Shown one piece after another: positions 51,556 through 59,446 of a stretch of 64,000 bases of DNA. Made by a program: the position numbers and the translations under genes. This stretch comes from Nocardioides luteus (lineage in GTDB: Bacteria > Actinomycetota > Actinomycetes > Propionibacteriales > Nocardioidaceae). The stretch spans positions 81,717 to 145,716 of the forward strand of contig NZ_BMRK01000004.1 in assembly GCF_014648595.1 (NCBI RefSeq), read 5' to 3'. Every line of letters starts with the position of its first letter. The stretch's first letter is position 1. The notes under the pieces were generated by a model, which was given only the letters and a program-made list of their open reading frames with translations, did no database searches and was not told where the DNA came from.

Positions 51556-52083
51556 TCAGGCCGCCGCGGAGGCCTCCGTCTCCTCCGCCGGAGCGGTCTC
51601 CTCGGCGCTCGTCTGCTTCTGTTCCCACGGGTCGGCACCCGGCGCGCGCCAGTCGGAGATCGGGTCATGCTGCGGCTCCTCGTCACCGTGCTCGGGCGGC
51701 GGGACGGCGACGGCGGCCAGCGAGCGCGGGTTGCGCGAGAGGCTGCTCATCCCGCGGTTGAGATCATGGCCGACGACGTTCGCCTCGACCTCGAAGGTGT
51801 TGACCTCGAGACCGTCCTTGTTGACGTAGCTGCGGGCGGTCAGCCGGCCGTGGACGACCACCGGGTCGCCCTTGCGCAGCGAGCGGCCCACGTTCTCCCC
51901 CAACTGTCGCCAGGCGCTCACCGTGAACCACTGCGTCACCCCGTCGCTCCACTCCCCGGTGGCCCGGTTGAACTTCCGCGGAGTGCACGCCATCCGGAAG
52001 TTCGCCACCGAGGAGTCGCCGACGCTCCGCACGACGGGGTCGGCGCCGACGTAGCCGCGCAGCGTGATGGTCGAGTCGTTCAT
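51556..52083 (-). CDS. Single-stranded DNA-binding protein paralogue without acidic tip
   Basis: This 175-residue protein has the OB fold of SSB: TITLRGYVGADPVVRSVGDSSVANFRMACTPRKFNRATGEWSDGVTQWFTVSAWRQLGENVGRSLRKGDPVVVHGRL. The C-terminus ends EETEASAAA and lacks the DDDIPF-like acidic tip that recruits repair and replication partners. It is therefore probably the secondary (SsbB-type) paralogue, with the housekeeping ssb elsewhere. The tail is Glu/Ala/Pro-rich. The start is the ATG before NDSTITLRG. Confidence 0.88.
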   Translation of the reverse strand: MNDSTITLRGYVGADPVVRSVGDSSVANFRMACTPRKFNRATGEWSDGVTQWFTVSAWRQLGENVGRSLRKGDPVVVHGRLTARSYVNKDGLEVNTFEVEANVVGHDLNRGMSSLSRNPRSLAAVAVPPPEHGDEEPQHDPISDWRAPGADPWEQKQTSAEETAPAEETEASAAA

Positions 52084-52231
52084 CGTTGTCTCCTCACGTT
52101 CACGCCCGCCTGGTGCGGGCCTCGGAGACAACCCTGCGCGTGAGCGCCGACAGTTTCGGGCGGCGTACGCCTGTCTGTGGACAACCCCGGATCGAACCGT
52201 GCCTGTGGACAGTGATCGGCCCACCACGAGG

Positions 52232-53881
52232 TCAGCGAAGCGCTTTGGCCACCCCGTGGCGCAGCGCGGTGTAGGCCGCCAGCTCGGTCTCGATCGGGTC
52301 GACGACGAGCTCCCGGGAGACGTCGGCGACCGCCGTACGCAGCCGCGCATCGGCCACCCGCGCCCGCCGTCGCGCGGTGCCGATCACCAGCAGGTGACAG
52401 ACGCCCCAGAGCACCAGGCCGAGCCCGACACCCCCGAGCAGCAGCACGTACGGCAGCTCGACACCACCCACGGTGGGCGTCGCGTCGCCGAAGCCCGCAC
52501 CCGAGGCGAGCAGCGCGACCGACCACACCAGGCCGACACCGGCGACGACGATCAGCAACCACTGCAGCGCCTTCACCAGACCGGTCCACAGCGGGAGCCG
52601 CTCGGTGTTGAGGTCGACGCCACCGACCGAGGCGTCGAGCCGGTCGGCGAGGTCGTCCATCCGCGAGACCGACGCCCGCCGGATCGCGTCACGCCACGGC
52701 GAGGCGAGACCGGCACCGGCCTCGTCGGCCAGCTGGCGCACCTCGGTGTCGACCCGCGCGCGCTCGACGGCAGTGGTCTGCGGCAGCGAGGTGCGGGCAC
52801 GCCCGGCCAGCTGGGTCGCCTCCTCACCCAGCGCCAGGTGGAGCCGCTTGAGCGGGTCCGGCTTCAGCCGGGACACCCACGAGACCAGCGGCCAGCCGGT
52901 GGCGGCCCCCGCCCGGGTGCGTACGGACCGCTCGACCGCGTCGACCACGGTCGGCACCCCGGCGGCCTCGGCGATGGCGTCCTCGAGCGCCTCCACCCGG
53001 GGCTTGGCCAGCGAGCGCGGCTTGGCGTCACCCGACGCCTTGGCGAGCTTCACGGCAGCGGTCTTGATGTCGGCCGAGAGACGCGACTTGTTGGCGCGCT
53101 TCGCCGCGGCCCGCTGGGCGATCTCGGTCTTGAGCTGCGGGATCCCCCAGCCCAGCTTGGCCGAGACCGGGATGACGGGGACGTTGCGCAGGCCGTCCTG
53201 ATCCAGCAGCCGGCGTACGTCACCGAGCATCGACTCGCGACGCTCCTCGGGCACGCGGTCGATGTGGTTGAGCACCACGACCATGATCTCCGAGTGGGTG
53301 CGCAGCGGCTGCAGGTAGCGGTCGTGGATCGCGGCGTCGGCGTACTTCTGCGGGTCGAGCACCCACACCAGCATGTCGGCGAGCTCGACGAGCCGGTCGA
53401 CCTCGAGATGGTGAGAGACCTCGGTGGAGTCGTGGTCGGGCAGGTCGAGCAGCACCACGCCGTCGAGCTCGTGGCCCTCACGCCGGGTGTCGAGCATCGA
53501 GTCGCGGGTGGTCTGGTGACGCTCGGGGATGCCGAGCCACTCGAGCAGCTCCTGGGCGCCCTCCGAGCCCCACACGCACGCGGTCGCCCACGACGTGGTC
53601 GGCCGGCGGACCCCGACGGCGGAGAGCTCGAGCCCGGTGAGCGCGTTGAAGGTGGACGACTTGCCCGACCCGGTGGCTCCGGCGACGCCGACGACCGTGT
53701 GGTCGGCGGAGAGCTTGAGGCGTCCCTGGGCCTTGTTGACCACGGTGCGCGCCTCCTCGACGAGCCCGTCGTCGAGTCTCCCGGTCGCCGCCGCGGTCGC
53801 GGCGTTCAGTCCGTCCAGCCGGCCGCCGAGATCTCCACCCCGGCTGACCAGGTTCTTCGCACCTTCGAGCAGGCTGCTCAC
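52232..53881 (-). CDS. Membrane-anchored dynamin-like GTPase (second of a pair)
   Basis: This 549-residue protein has a P-loop GATGSGKSS (68-76), the G3 motif LLDLPDHDS and a G4-like NHID. A long helical region follows, with two transmembrane helices near the end (LLIVVAGVGLVWSVALLASG and VLLLGGVGLGLVLWGVCHLLVIG). This resembles the actinobacterial DynB class of paired bacterial dynamins involved in septal membranes in Streptomyces; the function here is inferred. The GTG after GAAGGGGGAGCC was preferred over an earlier TTG. It lies 27 bases after its partner's stop. Confidence 0.82.
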   Translation of the reverse strand: MSSLLEGAKNLVSRGGDLGGRLDGLNAATAAATGRLDDGLVEEARTVVNKAQGRLKLSADHTVVGVAGATGSGKSSTFNALTGLELSAVGVRRPTTSWATACVWGSEGAQELLEWLGIPERHQTTRDSMLDTRREGHELDGVVLLDLPDHDSTEVSHHLEVDRLVELADMLVWVLDPQKYADAAIHDRYLQPLRTHSEIMVVVLNHIDRVPEERRESMLGDVRRLLDQDGLRNVPVIPVSAKLGWGIPQLKTEIAQRAAAKRANKSRLSADIKTAAVKLAKASGDAKPRSLAKPRVEALEDAIAEAAGVPTVVDAVERSVRTRAGAATGWPLVSWVSRLKPDPLKRLHLALGEEATQLAGRARTSLPQTTAVERARVDTEVRQLADEAGAGLASPWRDAIRRASVSRMDDLADRLDASVGGVDLNTERLPLWTGLVKALQWLLIVVAGVGLVWSVALLASGAGFGDATPTVGGVELPYVLLLGGVGLGLVLWGVCHLLVIGTARRRARVADARLRTAVADVSRELVVDPIETELAAYTALRHGVAKALR

Positions 53882-53908
53882 GGCTCCCCCTTCAGTCTCT
53901 GACAAGTC

Positions 53909-55777
53909 TCAGACATCGCCGCGCTGGCTGGCGAACCGAGCATCGCCGACCTTGCGGGCGGCGTGCCGCAGTCGCTCCGGCGCACCCTGGTCGATCTGCA
54001 GCGCGTCGACCTGTCCGGTATAGCGTGCACGCTCCTCGTCGACGAGATCCACGATGCGTTCCTCCAGCGCCTTGCGCGCCTTGGCCGCCAGCCCGCGTAC
54101 GGCCTGGTCGCCGAAGACCGCCTCCAGCAGCTTCTGGCCGATCAGGAGGGTGCCGCCGGCGATGCCGACCTCGGCGCCGACCAGCGCGCCTCCGGTCGAG
54201 GCGAAGACCACCACCATCAGCGCGACCCCGAGGCCGTTGACGCCGTAGGAGAGGAACTTCGCGGTCGTACGCTTGTCCTGGCCCTCGCTGCGCACCATGT
54301 CGAGCACGTCCTGCTGCCAGTCGCGCACCGCACGCTCGGCCTTGGGCCGCAGCGCACGCGACGCCCGGCCGAGGTCGGCAGGTCCGGTGGCGAGCAGACC
54401 GCGCCCGGCCGGGCTCATCTGCCAGGAGGCCTCTGCCTTCTCGGCGGCGGCCTCGCACTGCTCCAGGATCAGCATCTCCAGGCCGCCCTGCACGGCCGCG
54501 GTCACCCGTTCGGCCTGCTGGGGCTTGCCCTTGATCGAGCCGAGGATGCGGTCGCGGATCATCCCGACCTTGGTCTCGAGCGCCTTGAGGATCTCGCCGG
54601 TGCCGACGAACTCCTGCCAGCGCGCGAGCACCTCGCCACGCAGCAGGGTGCCGTCGGCGGTGGCCGCCATGATCGACTTGAGCGCGTCGTCGTAGGCCAT
54701 GTCCGCATCCGTACGCAGCCGCTGCGCGGCCTCTCCCTGACCGTCCGCGGTGTCGGCGATCGGGTGGACCTCGAGGGTCAGCGCCCGCACGGCGCCGTCG
54801 AGCGTCTGGGTGACGACCTGGTGGCGAGCGGTGGCGTCGTCGGCGAGCATGTCCAGCCAGGCGCGTACCTCGGCGACATGGTCGGAGGGCAGCAGCCCCT
54901 GCTCGGAGACATCGCCCTCGTGGACGATGAAGAGCGGGGAGTCCTTGAGCCCGCGCGAGGCGAGCATCCGGGCCAGGTGGCCGGCGACGGTCTGGACGGC
55001 CTCGGTCGGGGTGCGGTCGAGCACGACGGCCACCGCGGTGGAGCGGTTCGCGGCCAGCTGCAGGAACTCCCACGGCACCTGGTCGGCGTAGCGCGCGGCA
55101 GAGGTGACGAAGACCCACAGGTCGGCCGCGGCGAGCAGCTCGGCCGCGAGGACGCGGTTGGCCTCCTCGACCGAGTCGACGTCGGGAGCGTCCAGGATCG
55201 CCAGCCCCGGGTGGAGCCGGTCGCTCGCGACCAGCTGCAGCGCGCCGGGGTCGTTGGTCGGGTGGTCGACGCGCTCGAGCTCGGGCAGGAGACGGTCCTG
55301 CCCGAACCAGCGGGCGTCGTCGGGGTGGTGCACCAGCACCGGCGAGCGGGTCGTCGGCCGCAGCAGCCCAGGCGTGGTCACCTTGGTGCCGACCAGCGAG
55401 TTCACCAGCGTCGACTTGCCGGCTCCGGTGGAGCCGCCGACCACTGCGAGAAGCGGCGCGTCGATGGTCATCATCCGCGGGATGACGTAGTTCTCGAGCT
55501 GCTCGACCATGTTCTGCCGCGCGGCGCGCTGCTCGTCGGCACCCGGCAGGTCCAGCGGCAGGGTGACCTCGGTCAGCGCCTGGTGGAGCTGGATGAGCGA
55601 GGTCACCATCCGGTTGCTCTCGCCGCCGGCCGCCTCGATCTCGGCCCTGGCGACCTCGAACTCGGTGGTCGGCTTCTCGGCGAGCATGCCCGCCGTCCGA
55701 GCCTCGTACGCCTTCGGCCCGTCCTCCGCGAGCTGCTCGGGCTCCGGAGCGTCCTCGTGTGCGTGTTCCTCTGTCAT
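53909..55777 (-). CDS. Dynamin-like GTPase (first of a pair)
   Basis: This 622-residue protein has a P-loop GGSTGAGKST (114-122), a switch region LLRPTTRSPVLVHH and the G3-like ILDAPDVDS. A G4-equivalent VLDRTPTEA follows. Long alpha-helical segments come next, with one hydrophobic hairpin near the end (GLGVALMVVVFASTGGALVGAEVGIAGGTLLIG). Tandem unequal dynamin-like GTPases are typical of actinobacteria (DynA/DynB). Its ATG overlaps the prsW-like stop (ATGA), so the unit prsW-dynA-dynB is cotranscribed. A role in membrane remodelling is inferred. Confidence 0.82.
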   Translation of the reverse strand: MTEEHAHEDAPEPEQLAEDGPKAYEARTAGMLAEKPTTEFEVARAEIEAAGGESNRMVTSLIQLHQALTEVTLPLDLPGADEQRAARQNMVEQLENYVIPRMMTIDAPLLAVVGGSTGAGKSTLVNSLVGTKVTTPGLLRPTTRSPVLVHHPDDARWFGQDRLLPELERVDHPTNDPGALQLVASDRLHPGLAILDAPDVDSVEEANRVLAAELLAAADLWVFVTSAARYADQVPWEFLQLAANRSTAVAVVLDRTPTEAVQTVAGHLARMLASRGLKDSPLFIVHEGDVSEQGLLPSDHVAEVRAWLDMLADDATARHQVVTQTLDGAVRALTLEVHPIADTADGQGEAAQRLRTDADMAYDDALKSIMAATADGTLLRGEVLARWQEFVGTGEILKALETKVGMIRDRILGSIKGKPQQAERVTAAVQGGLEMLILEQCEAAAEKAEASWQMSPAGRGLLATGPADLGRASRALRPKAERAVRDWQQDVLDMVRSEGQDKRTTAKFLSYGVNGLGVALMVVVFASTGGALVGAEVGIAGGTLLIGQKLLEAVFGDQAVRGLAAKARKALEERIVDLVDEERARYTGQVDALQIDQGAPERLRHAARKVGDARFASQRGDV

Positions 55778-56937
55778 CCGGTCATCACCTGTCCGCTCGG
55801 GAACGCGATGTGTGGACGTACCTCACTGATCCGGTCAACGTAAGCCCTCCCCCGGGCGGCGAAGTCTGGCGGCGGGTTGCCGCGCAGGTATCGCCAGTGC
55901 AAGTATCCGAGCTCGATCGCAGCCTGCTGGTATTGACGCATGGCCGCAACCCCCTGAGCGCCTCCATGGGTGGCGGCGAACTTGCGGGCCTGCTCGCGGC
56001 GCCGCAGATCCACCACCCAGCCGATGTCGGTGTAGGGGATGAGGCCGCGCTGGGCCGCGTCGGTCAGCGAACGGGTCAGCACGACCCGCTCGGACTTCCG
56101 GCGCCAGACCGCGAAGATCACCATCGAGACGAACGCGGGCACCATCAGCACGACGTAGGCCAGCAGGAAGCCGGCCCCGTCGAAGAGCAGCGTCGATCCG
56201 TTCCAGATGCCGTGGGTGAGCACGGCGGCGGCGTAGCCCAGCAGCGGCGCGAGGAACTGCAGCCAGCGCTTGCGCGTCACCACCGCGACGCCGATGCCGA
56301 TGCCGGTGAAGGCGGTGAACAGCGGGTGGGCGAACGGGCTGAACAGGCAGCGCATCACGAAGACGAGGGTGAAGTCGCCGAGGTTGCCCGAGCCGTCGCC
56401 CACGCCGGGGGTGCCGTTGTAGGTGCCGCCGAGGTAGAGGATGTTCTCGGTGAAGGCGAAGCCGACGCCGACCATGCCGGCGTAGACGATGCCGTCGAGC
56501 ACGCCGTCGAGCAGATGGCGTCGCCAGACCAGCAGCACGAGGAGGAACAGCCCCTTGGCCGCCTCCTCGGTGACCGGCGCGACGATCGCGAGCTGGGTCG
56601 GCTGGCTCCACTCGGCCAGCAGCACCCCCAGGCTCTGCACGATCAGCGCCGCCGCGACCGCGATGAACGCGCCCCAGCCCAGCCCGAGGGCGAGCAGCGA
56701 CTTCGGCTCTGGCTCGTAGCGATCGAGCCAGAGGAACGCGTAGACCAGCGGCACCACCGGGATCGCCGCGAAGAGCACACCGAGGATCGCTCCGGTCGGC
56801 GCGAGATGGTCGTCGACCACGCTGGTGCTGAGCAGAACGATGCCGAGGACCGGCAACGAGGTCAGCACGACGAGCACGCCCACCACGATGGTGAACGTGC
56901 GGTTGCTACGTGTCGGATCCTTCGGGATCGCCCCCAT
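55774..56937 (-). CDS. PrsW family intramembrane protease
   Basis: This 387-residue polytopic protein has the PrsW active-site pattern: VTEEAAKGLFLL (EExxK), VGFAFTENILYLGG, FSPFAHPLFTAFTGIG and VLTHGIWN. These supply the Glu and His residues of the CPBP/PrsW fold. Relatives cleave anti-sigma factors within the membrane. The start was set at the ATG before GAIPKDPTRSNR because the longer frame crosses into the divergent spacer. It is the first gene of a three-gene unit with two dynamin-like GTPases, an association that is not self-explanatory. Confidence 0.88.
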   Translation of the reverse strand: MGAIPKDPTRSNRTFTIVVGVLVVLTSLPVLGIVLLSTSVVDDHLAPTGAILGVLFAAIPVVPLVYAFLWLDRYEPEPKSLLALGLGWGAFIAVAAALIVQSLGVLLAEWSQPTQLAIVAPVTEEAAKGLFLLVLLVWRRHLLDGVLDGIVYAGMVGVGFAFTENILYLGGTYNGTPGVGDGSGNLGDFTLVFVMRCLFSPFAHPLFTAFTGIGIGVAVVTRKRWLQFLAPLLGYAAAVLTHGIWNGSTLLFDGAGFLLAYVVLMVPAFVSMVIFAVWRRKSERVVLTRSLTDAAQRGLIPYTDIGWVVDLRRREQARKFAATHGGAQGVAAMRQYQQAAIELGYLHWRYLRGNPPPDFAARGRAYVDRISEVRPHIAFPSGQVMTG

Positions 56938-57061
56938 GCGCGCCAGACTATCGGTCGACCGCACCGCACGTGTGACCAGACACCGATCGAGACACCCTCG
57001 CAACCCCCGTGGCCTGGGAACTCATGAGCGTCTCCGGTACGGCGCGGCGTACGATTCCCGT

Positions 57062-58486
57062 ATGACGGACAACGGTGCCCCGACCCCTGCAGACGACCAC
57101 ACCGAGAGCCACGACCAGAGCGTCCCCGAGGCCTGGTCCACCTTCATGCGAGAGGGCTGGGACGACCGCGAGGCCGAGGTTCCCGAGCATCCGATCACCC
57201 CGTGGGCCGCGGCGCGCCGCGAGCGGATCGCCGGCCTCTTCCCGGGTGAGCGTCTGGTGGTGCCCGCCGGCACCTACAAGGTCCGCGCCAACGACACCGA
57301 CTACCGCTTCCGCGCCGACACCGCCCACGTACACCTCAGCGGCAACCAGACCTCCGACGCCGTCGTCGTGATCGAGCCCGACGGCAGCTCCGTCCTCTAC
57401 GCCCGCCCGCGCAGCGGCCGCGACACCGACGAGTTCTTCCGCGACCGCCAGTACGGCGCCCTCTGGGCCGGTGCGCGGCCCTCCGCCCGGGAGCTCTCCG
57501 ACTCCCTCGGCATCGAGGTACGCCACGTCGACCAGCTCGCCTCCGACCTCTCCGGCACCACCCCGACCCGGCTCCTCCGCGGCGTCTCGGCCGAGGTCGA
57601 CAAGCTGGTCTCCCCCGCCGACGGCACCCGCGACGAGGAGTTCGCCCGGGCGCTCTCCGAGCTACGACTGGTCAAGGACGAGTGGGAGCTCGGCGAGCTG
57701 CAGGAGGCCTGCGACATCACCGTGCGCGGCTTCACCGACGCGGTCCGTGAGTGGGACCAGGTGCTGAAGCACGGCGAGCGCTGGATCGAGGGCACCTTCT
57801 TCCGCCGCGCGCGTGCGGAGGGCAACGACCTCGGCTACGACTCGATCGTCGGCGGCGGCTCCCACGCCACCACGCTCCACTGGATCGACAACGACGGCCC
57901 GATCGTCCCCGGCGAGATGGTGCTGCTCGACATGGGCGTCGAGGGCCACAACCTCTACACCGCCGACATCACCCGCACCCTGCCGATCTCCGGCACGTTC
58001 ACCCCGCTGCAGCGCAACCTCTACGAGCTCGTCTACAAGGCGCAGCAGGCCGGCATCGAGGCGATCCGGCCGGGTGTGACCTTCCGCGCCGGCCACTTCG
58101 CCGCGATGGAGATCCTCGCCCACGGCCTCGACGACCTGGGCCTGCTGCCCGTCTCCGTCGACGAGGCGCTCTCCGAGGACAACAAGACCTACTCCCGCTG
58201 GACCCTCCACGGCGTCTCCCACATGCTCGGGCTCGACGTCCACGACTGCGCCTCCGCCTCGAAGGAGACCTACATCGAGGGGCCGCTGCAGGAGGGCATG
58301 GTCCTCACCGTCGAGCCAGGCCTCTACTTCCAGAAGGAGGACAAGCTCGTCCCCGAGGAGCTGCGCGGCATCGGCATCCGCATCGAGGACGACATCGTCG
58401 TCACCGCCGACGGGGCCAAGAACCTCTCCAAGGGTCTGCCGCGCACCGCCGACGACGTCGAGGCGTGGATGGGCCAGTATCTCTGA
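57062..58486 (+). CDS. pepP: Xaa-Pro aminopeptidase (M24B, aminopeptidase P)
   Basis: This 474-residue enzyme has an N-terminal creatinase-like domain (ERIAGLFPGERLVVPAGTYKVRANDTDYRFRADT) and a C-terminal pita-bread fold. Its metal ligands lie in LLDMGVEGHNLYTADITRT (two Asp), HGVSHMLGLDVHD (His), LTVEPGLYF (Glu) and GIRIEDDIVV (Glu). It removes N-terminal residues ahead of proline using two metals. The start is the ATG before TDNGAPTP. Its stop region is part of a 16-bp tandem duplication that continues into the next gene's start. Confidence 0.93.
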   Translation: MTDNGAPTPADDHTESHDQSVPEAWSTFMREGWDDREAEVPEHPITPWAAARRERIAGLFPGERLVVPAGTYKVRANDTDYRFRADTAHVHLSGNQTSDAVVVIEPDGSSVLYARPRSGRDTDEFFRDRQYGALWAGARPSARELSDSLGIEVRHVDQLASDLSGTTPTRLLRGVSAEVDKLVSPADGTRDEEFARALSELRLVKDEWELGELQEACDITVRGFTDAVREWDQVLKHGERWIEGTFFRRARAEGNDLGYDSIVGGGSHATTLHWIDNDGPIVPGEMVLLDMGVEGHNLYTADITRTLPISGTFTPLQRNLYELVYKAQQAGIEAIRPGVTFRAGHFAAMEILAHGLDDLGLLPVSVDEALSEDNKTYSRWTLHGVSHMLGLDVHDCASASKETYIEGPLQEGMVLTVEPGLYFQKEDKLVPEELRGIGIRIEDDIVVTADGAKNLSKGLPRTADDVEAWMGQYL

Positions 58487-58595
58487 GGTGAATGATCTCT
58501 GACGTGAATGCTGACCGAGGTGACTCAGTCGAGTCCCGCTTCCTTCGTGGAGCTCCACGAAGGAAGCGACTGCTCGCCGAGATACCTCGGTCAGC
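58479..58595. repeat. Tandem duplication plus nested palindromes at the amidase start
   Basis: ATCTCTGAGGTGAATG (58479) is followed at once by ATCTCTGACGTGAATG (58495), an adjacent direct duplication. Then GCTGACCGAGGT (58510) and ACCTCGGTCAGC (58584) are perfect outer arms enclosing a perfect 32-bp palindrome, CGCTTCCTTCGTGGAG and its complement (58537-58568). The structure spans the ribosome binding region and first 30 codons of the amidase gene. Confidence 0.9.
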
Positions 58596-59412
58596 GGCCG
58601 CCGTGGCCGGCTGCCTCGCGCTCTCCTCGGCCCTGACGGCCTGCACCCCAGGCAGTACGCCGCGACAGCAGCCCGCCGGCTCGCCGGCCGCCTCCGCATC
58701 TCCCTCGTCCACCCCGTCGGCTCCCTCCGCGCCCGCGTCCGAGCAGACCGACGACGTCTTCGACGGCGCCGTGATCGGCATCGACCCCGGGCACAACGGC
58801 GGCAACGCCGGTGCCCCCGAGGTGATCAACGAGCCGGTGTGGAACGGCCGCTCGCAGAGCCCGTGCAACACGACCGGCACCGCGACGAACGACGGCTACC
58901 CGGAGACCGACTTCACCTGGGCCGTGGCCACGAAGCTCGCCGCCGACCTGCGGGAGGCGGGCGCGAAGGTGGTGATGACCCGCGACAGCAACGACGGCGT
59001 CGGTCCCTGCATCGACAAGCGCGCCAAGACGATCAACGACGCGAAGGCCGACGTCGCCATCGACATCCACGCCGACGGCGCGGCCGAGAGCGAGCGCGGC
59101 TTCTCGCTGCTGATCCCGGTGCCCTCGGGCACCAACGACGAGGTCGTCCAGCCCTCGCGGCGCTACGCGCGGATGCTGCGCACCGAGATGGAGAAGACCG
59201 GCATGCCGCTGGCCTCCTACCTCGGCGAGGGCGGCTTCGTGGAGCGCGACGACCTGGCCGGTCTCAACCTCACCACGGTGCCGCAGGTGCTGCTCGAGAC
59301 CGGCAACATGCGCAACGCCGAGGACGCGCGCCTGCTGAAGTCCGACGAGTTCCAGAAAAGGACGGCCGCCGCCATCGAACGAGCGATGGCGGCGTACCTC
59401 CGTTCACGCTGA
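58492..59412 (+). CDS. N-acetylmuramoyl-L-alanine amidase lipoprotein (amidase_3)
   Basis: This protein of about 306 residues has a lipoprotein signal (AAVAGCLALSSALTAC), a Ser/Pro/Ala linker and an amidase_3 domain. Zinc ligands are in IGIDPGHNGG (His) and DIHADGAA (His), with the catalytic Glu in LLETGNMRN. It cleaves peptidoglycan side chains from glycan outside the membrane. The start is uncertain: the first ATG lies in a duplicated segment, and the cytoplasmic leader VESRFLRGAPRRKR is encoded by a 32-bp palindrome. A GTG four codons later is an alternative. Confidence 0.85.
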   Translation: MISDVNADRGDSVESRFLRGAPRRKRLLAEIPRSAAAVAGCLALSSALTACTPGSTPRQQPAGSPAASASPSSTPSAPSAPASEQTDDVFDGAVIGIDPGHNGGNAGAPEVINEPVWNGRSQSPCNTTGTATNDGYPETDFTWAVATKLAADLREAGAKVVMTRDSNDGVGPCIDKRAKTINDAKADVAIDIHADGAAESERGFSLLIPVPSGTNDEVVQPSRRYARMLRTEMEKTGMPLASYLGEGGFVERDDLAGLNLTTVPQVLLETGNMRNAEDARLLKSDEFQKRTAAAIERAMAAYLRSR

Positions 59413-59446
59413 GCCCGAGCTCAGCTCAGAAGCTGCTCAGAGCTTC
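59408..59446. terminator. Hairpins between convergent amidase and zinc-ribbon genes
   Basis: GCTGAGC, CCGA, GCTCAGC overlaps the amidase stop, and GAAGCT, GCTCAG, AGCTTC follows at once, covering the end of the opposite gene. Two short stems at a convergent junction fit a shared terminator, though there is no T-run. Confidence 0.5.
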
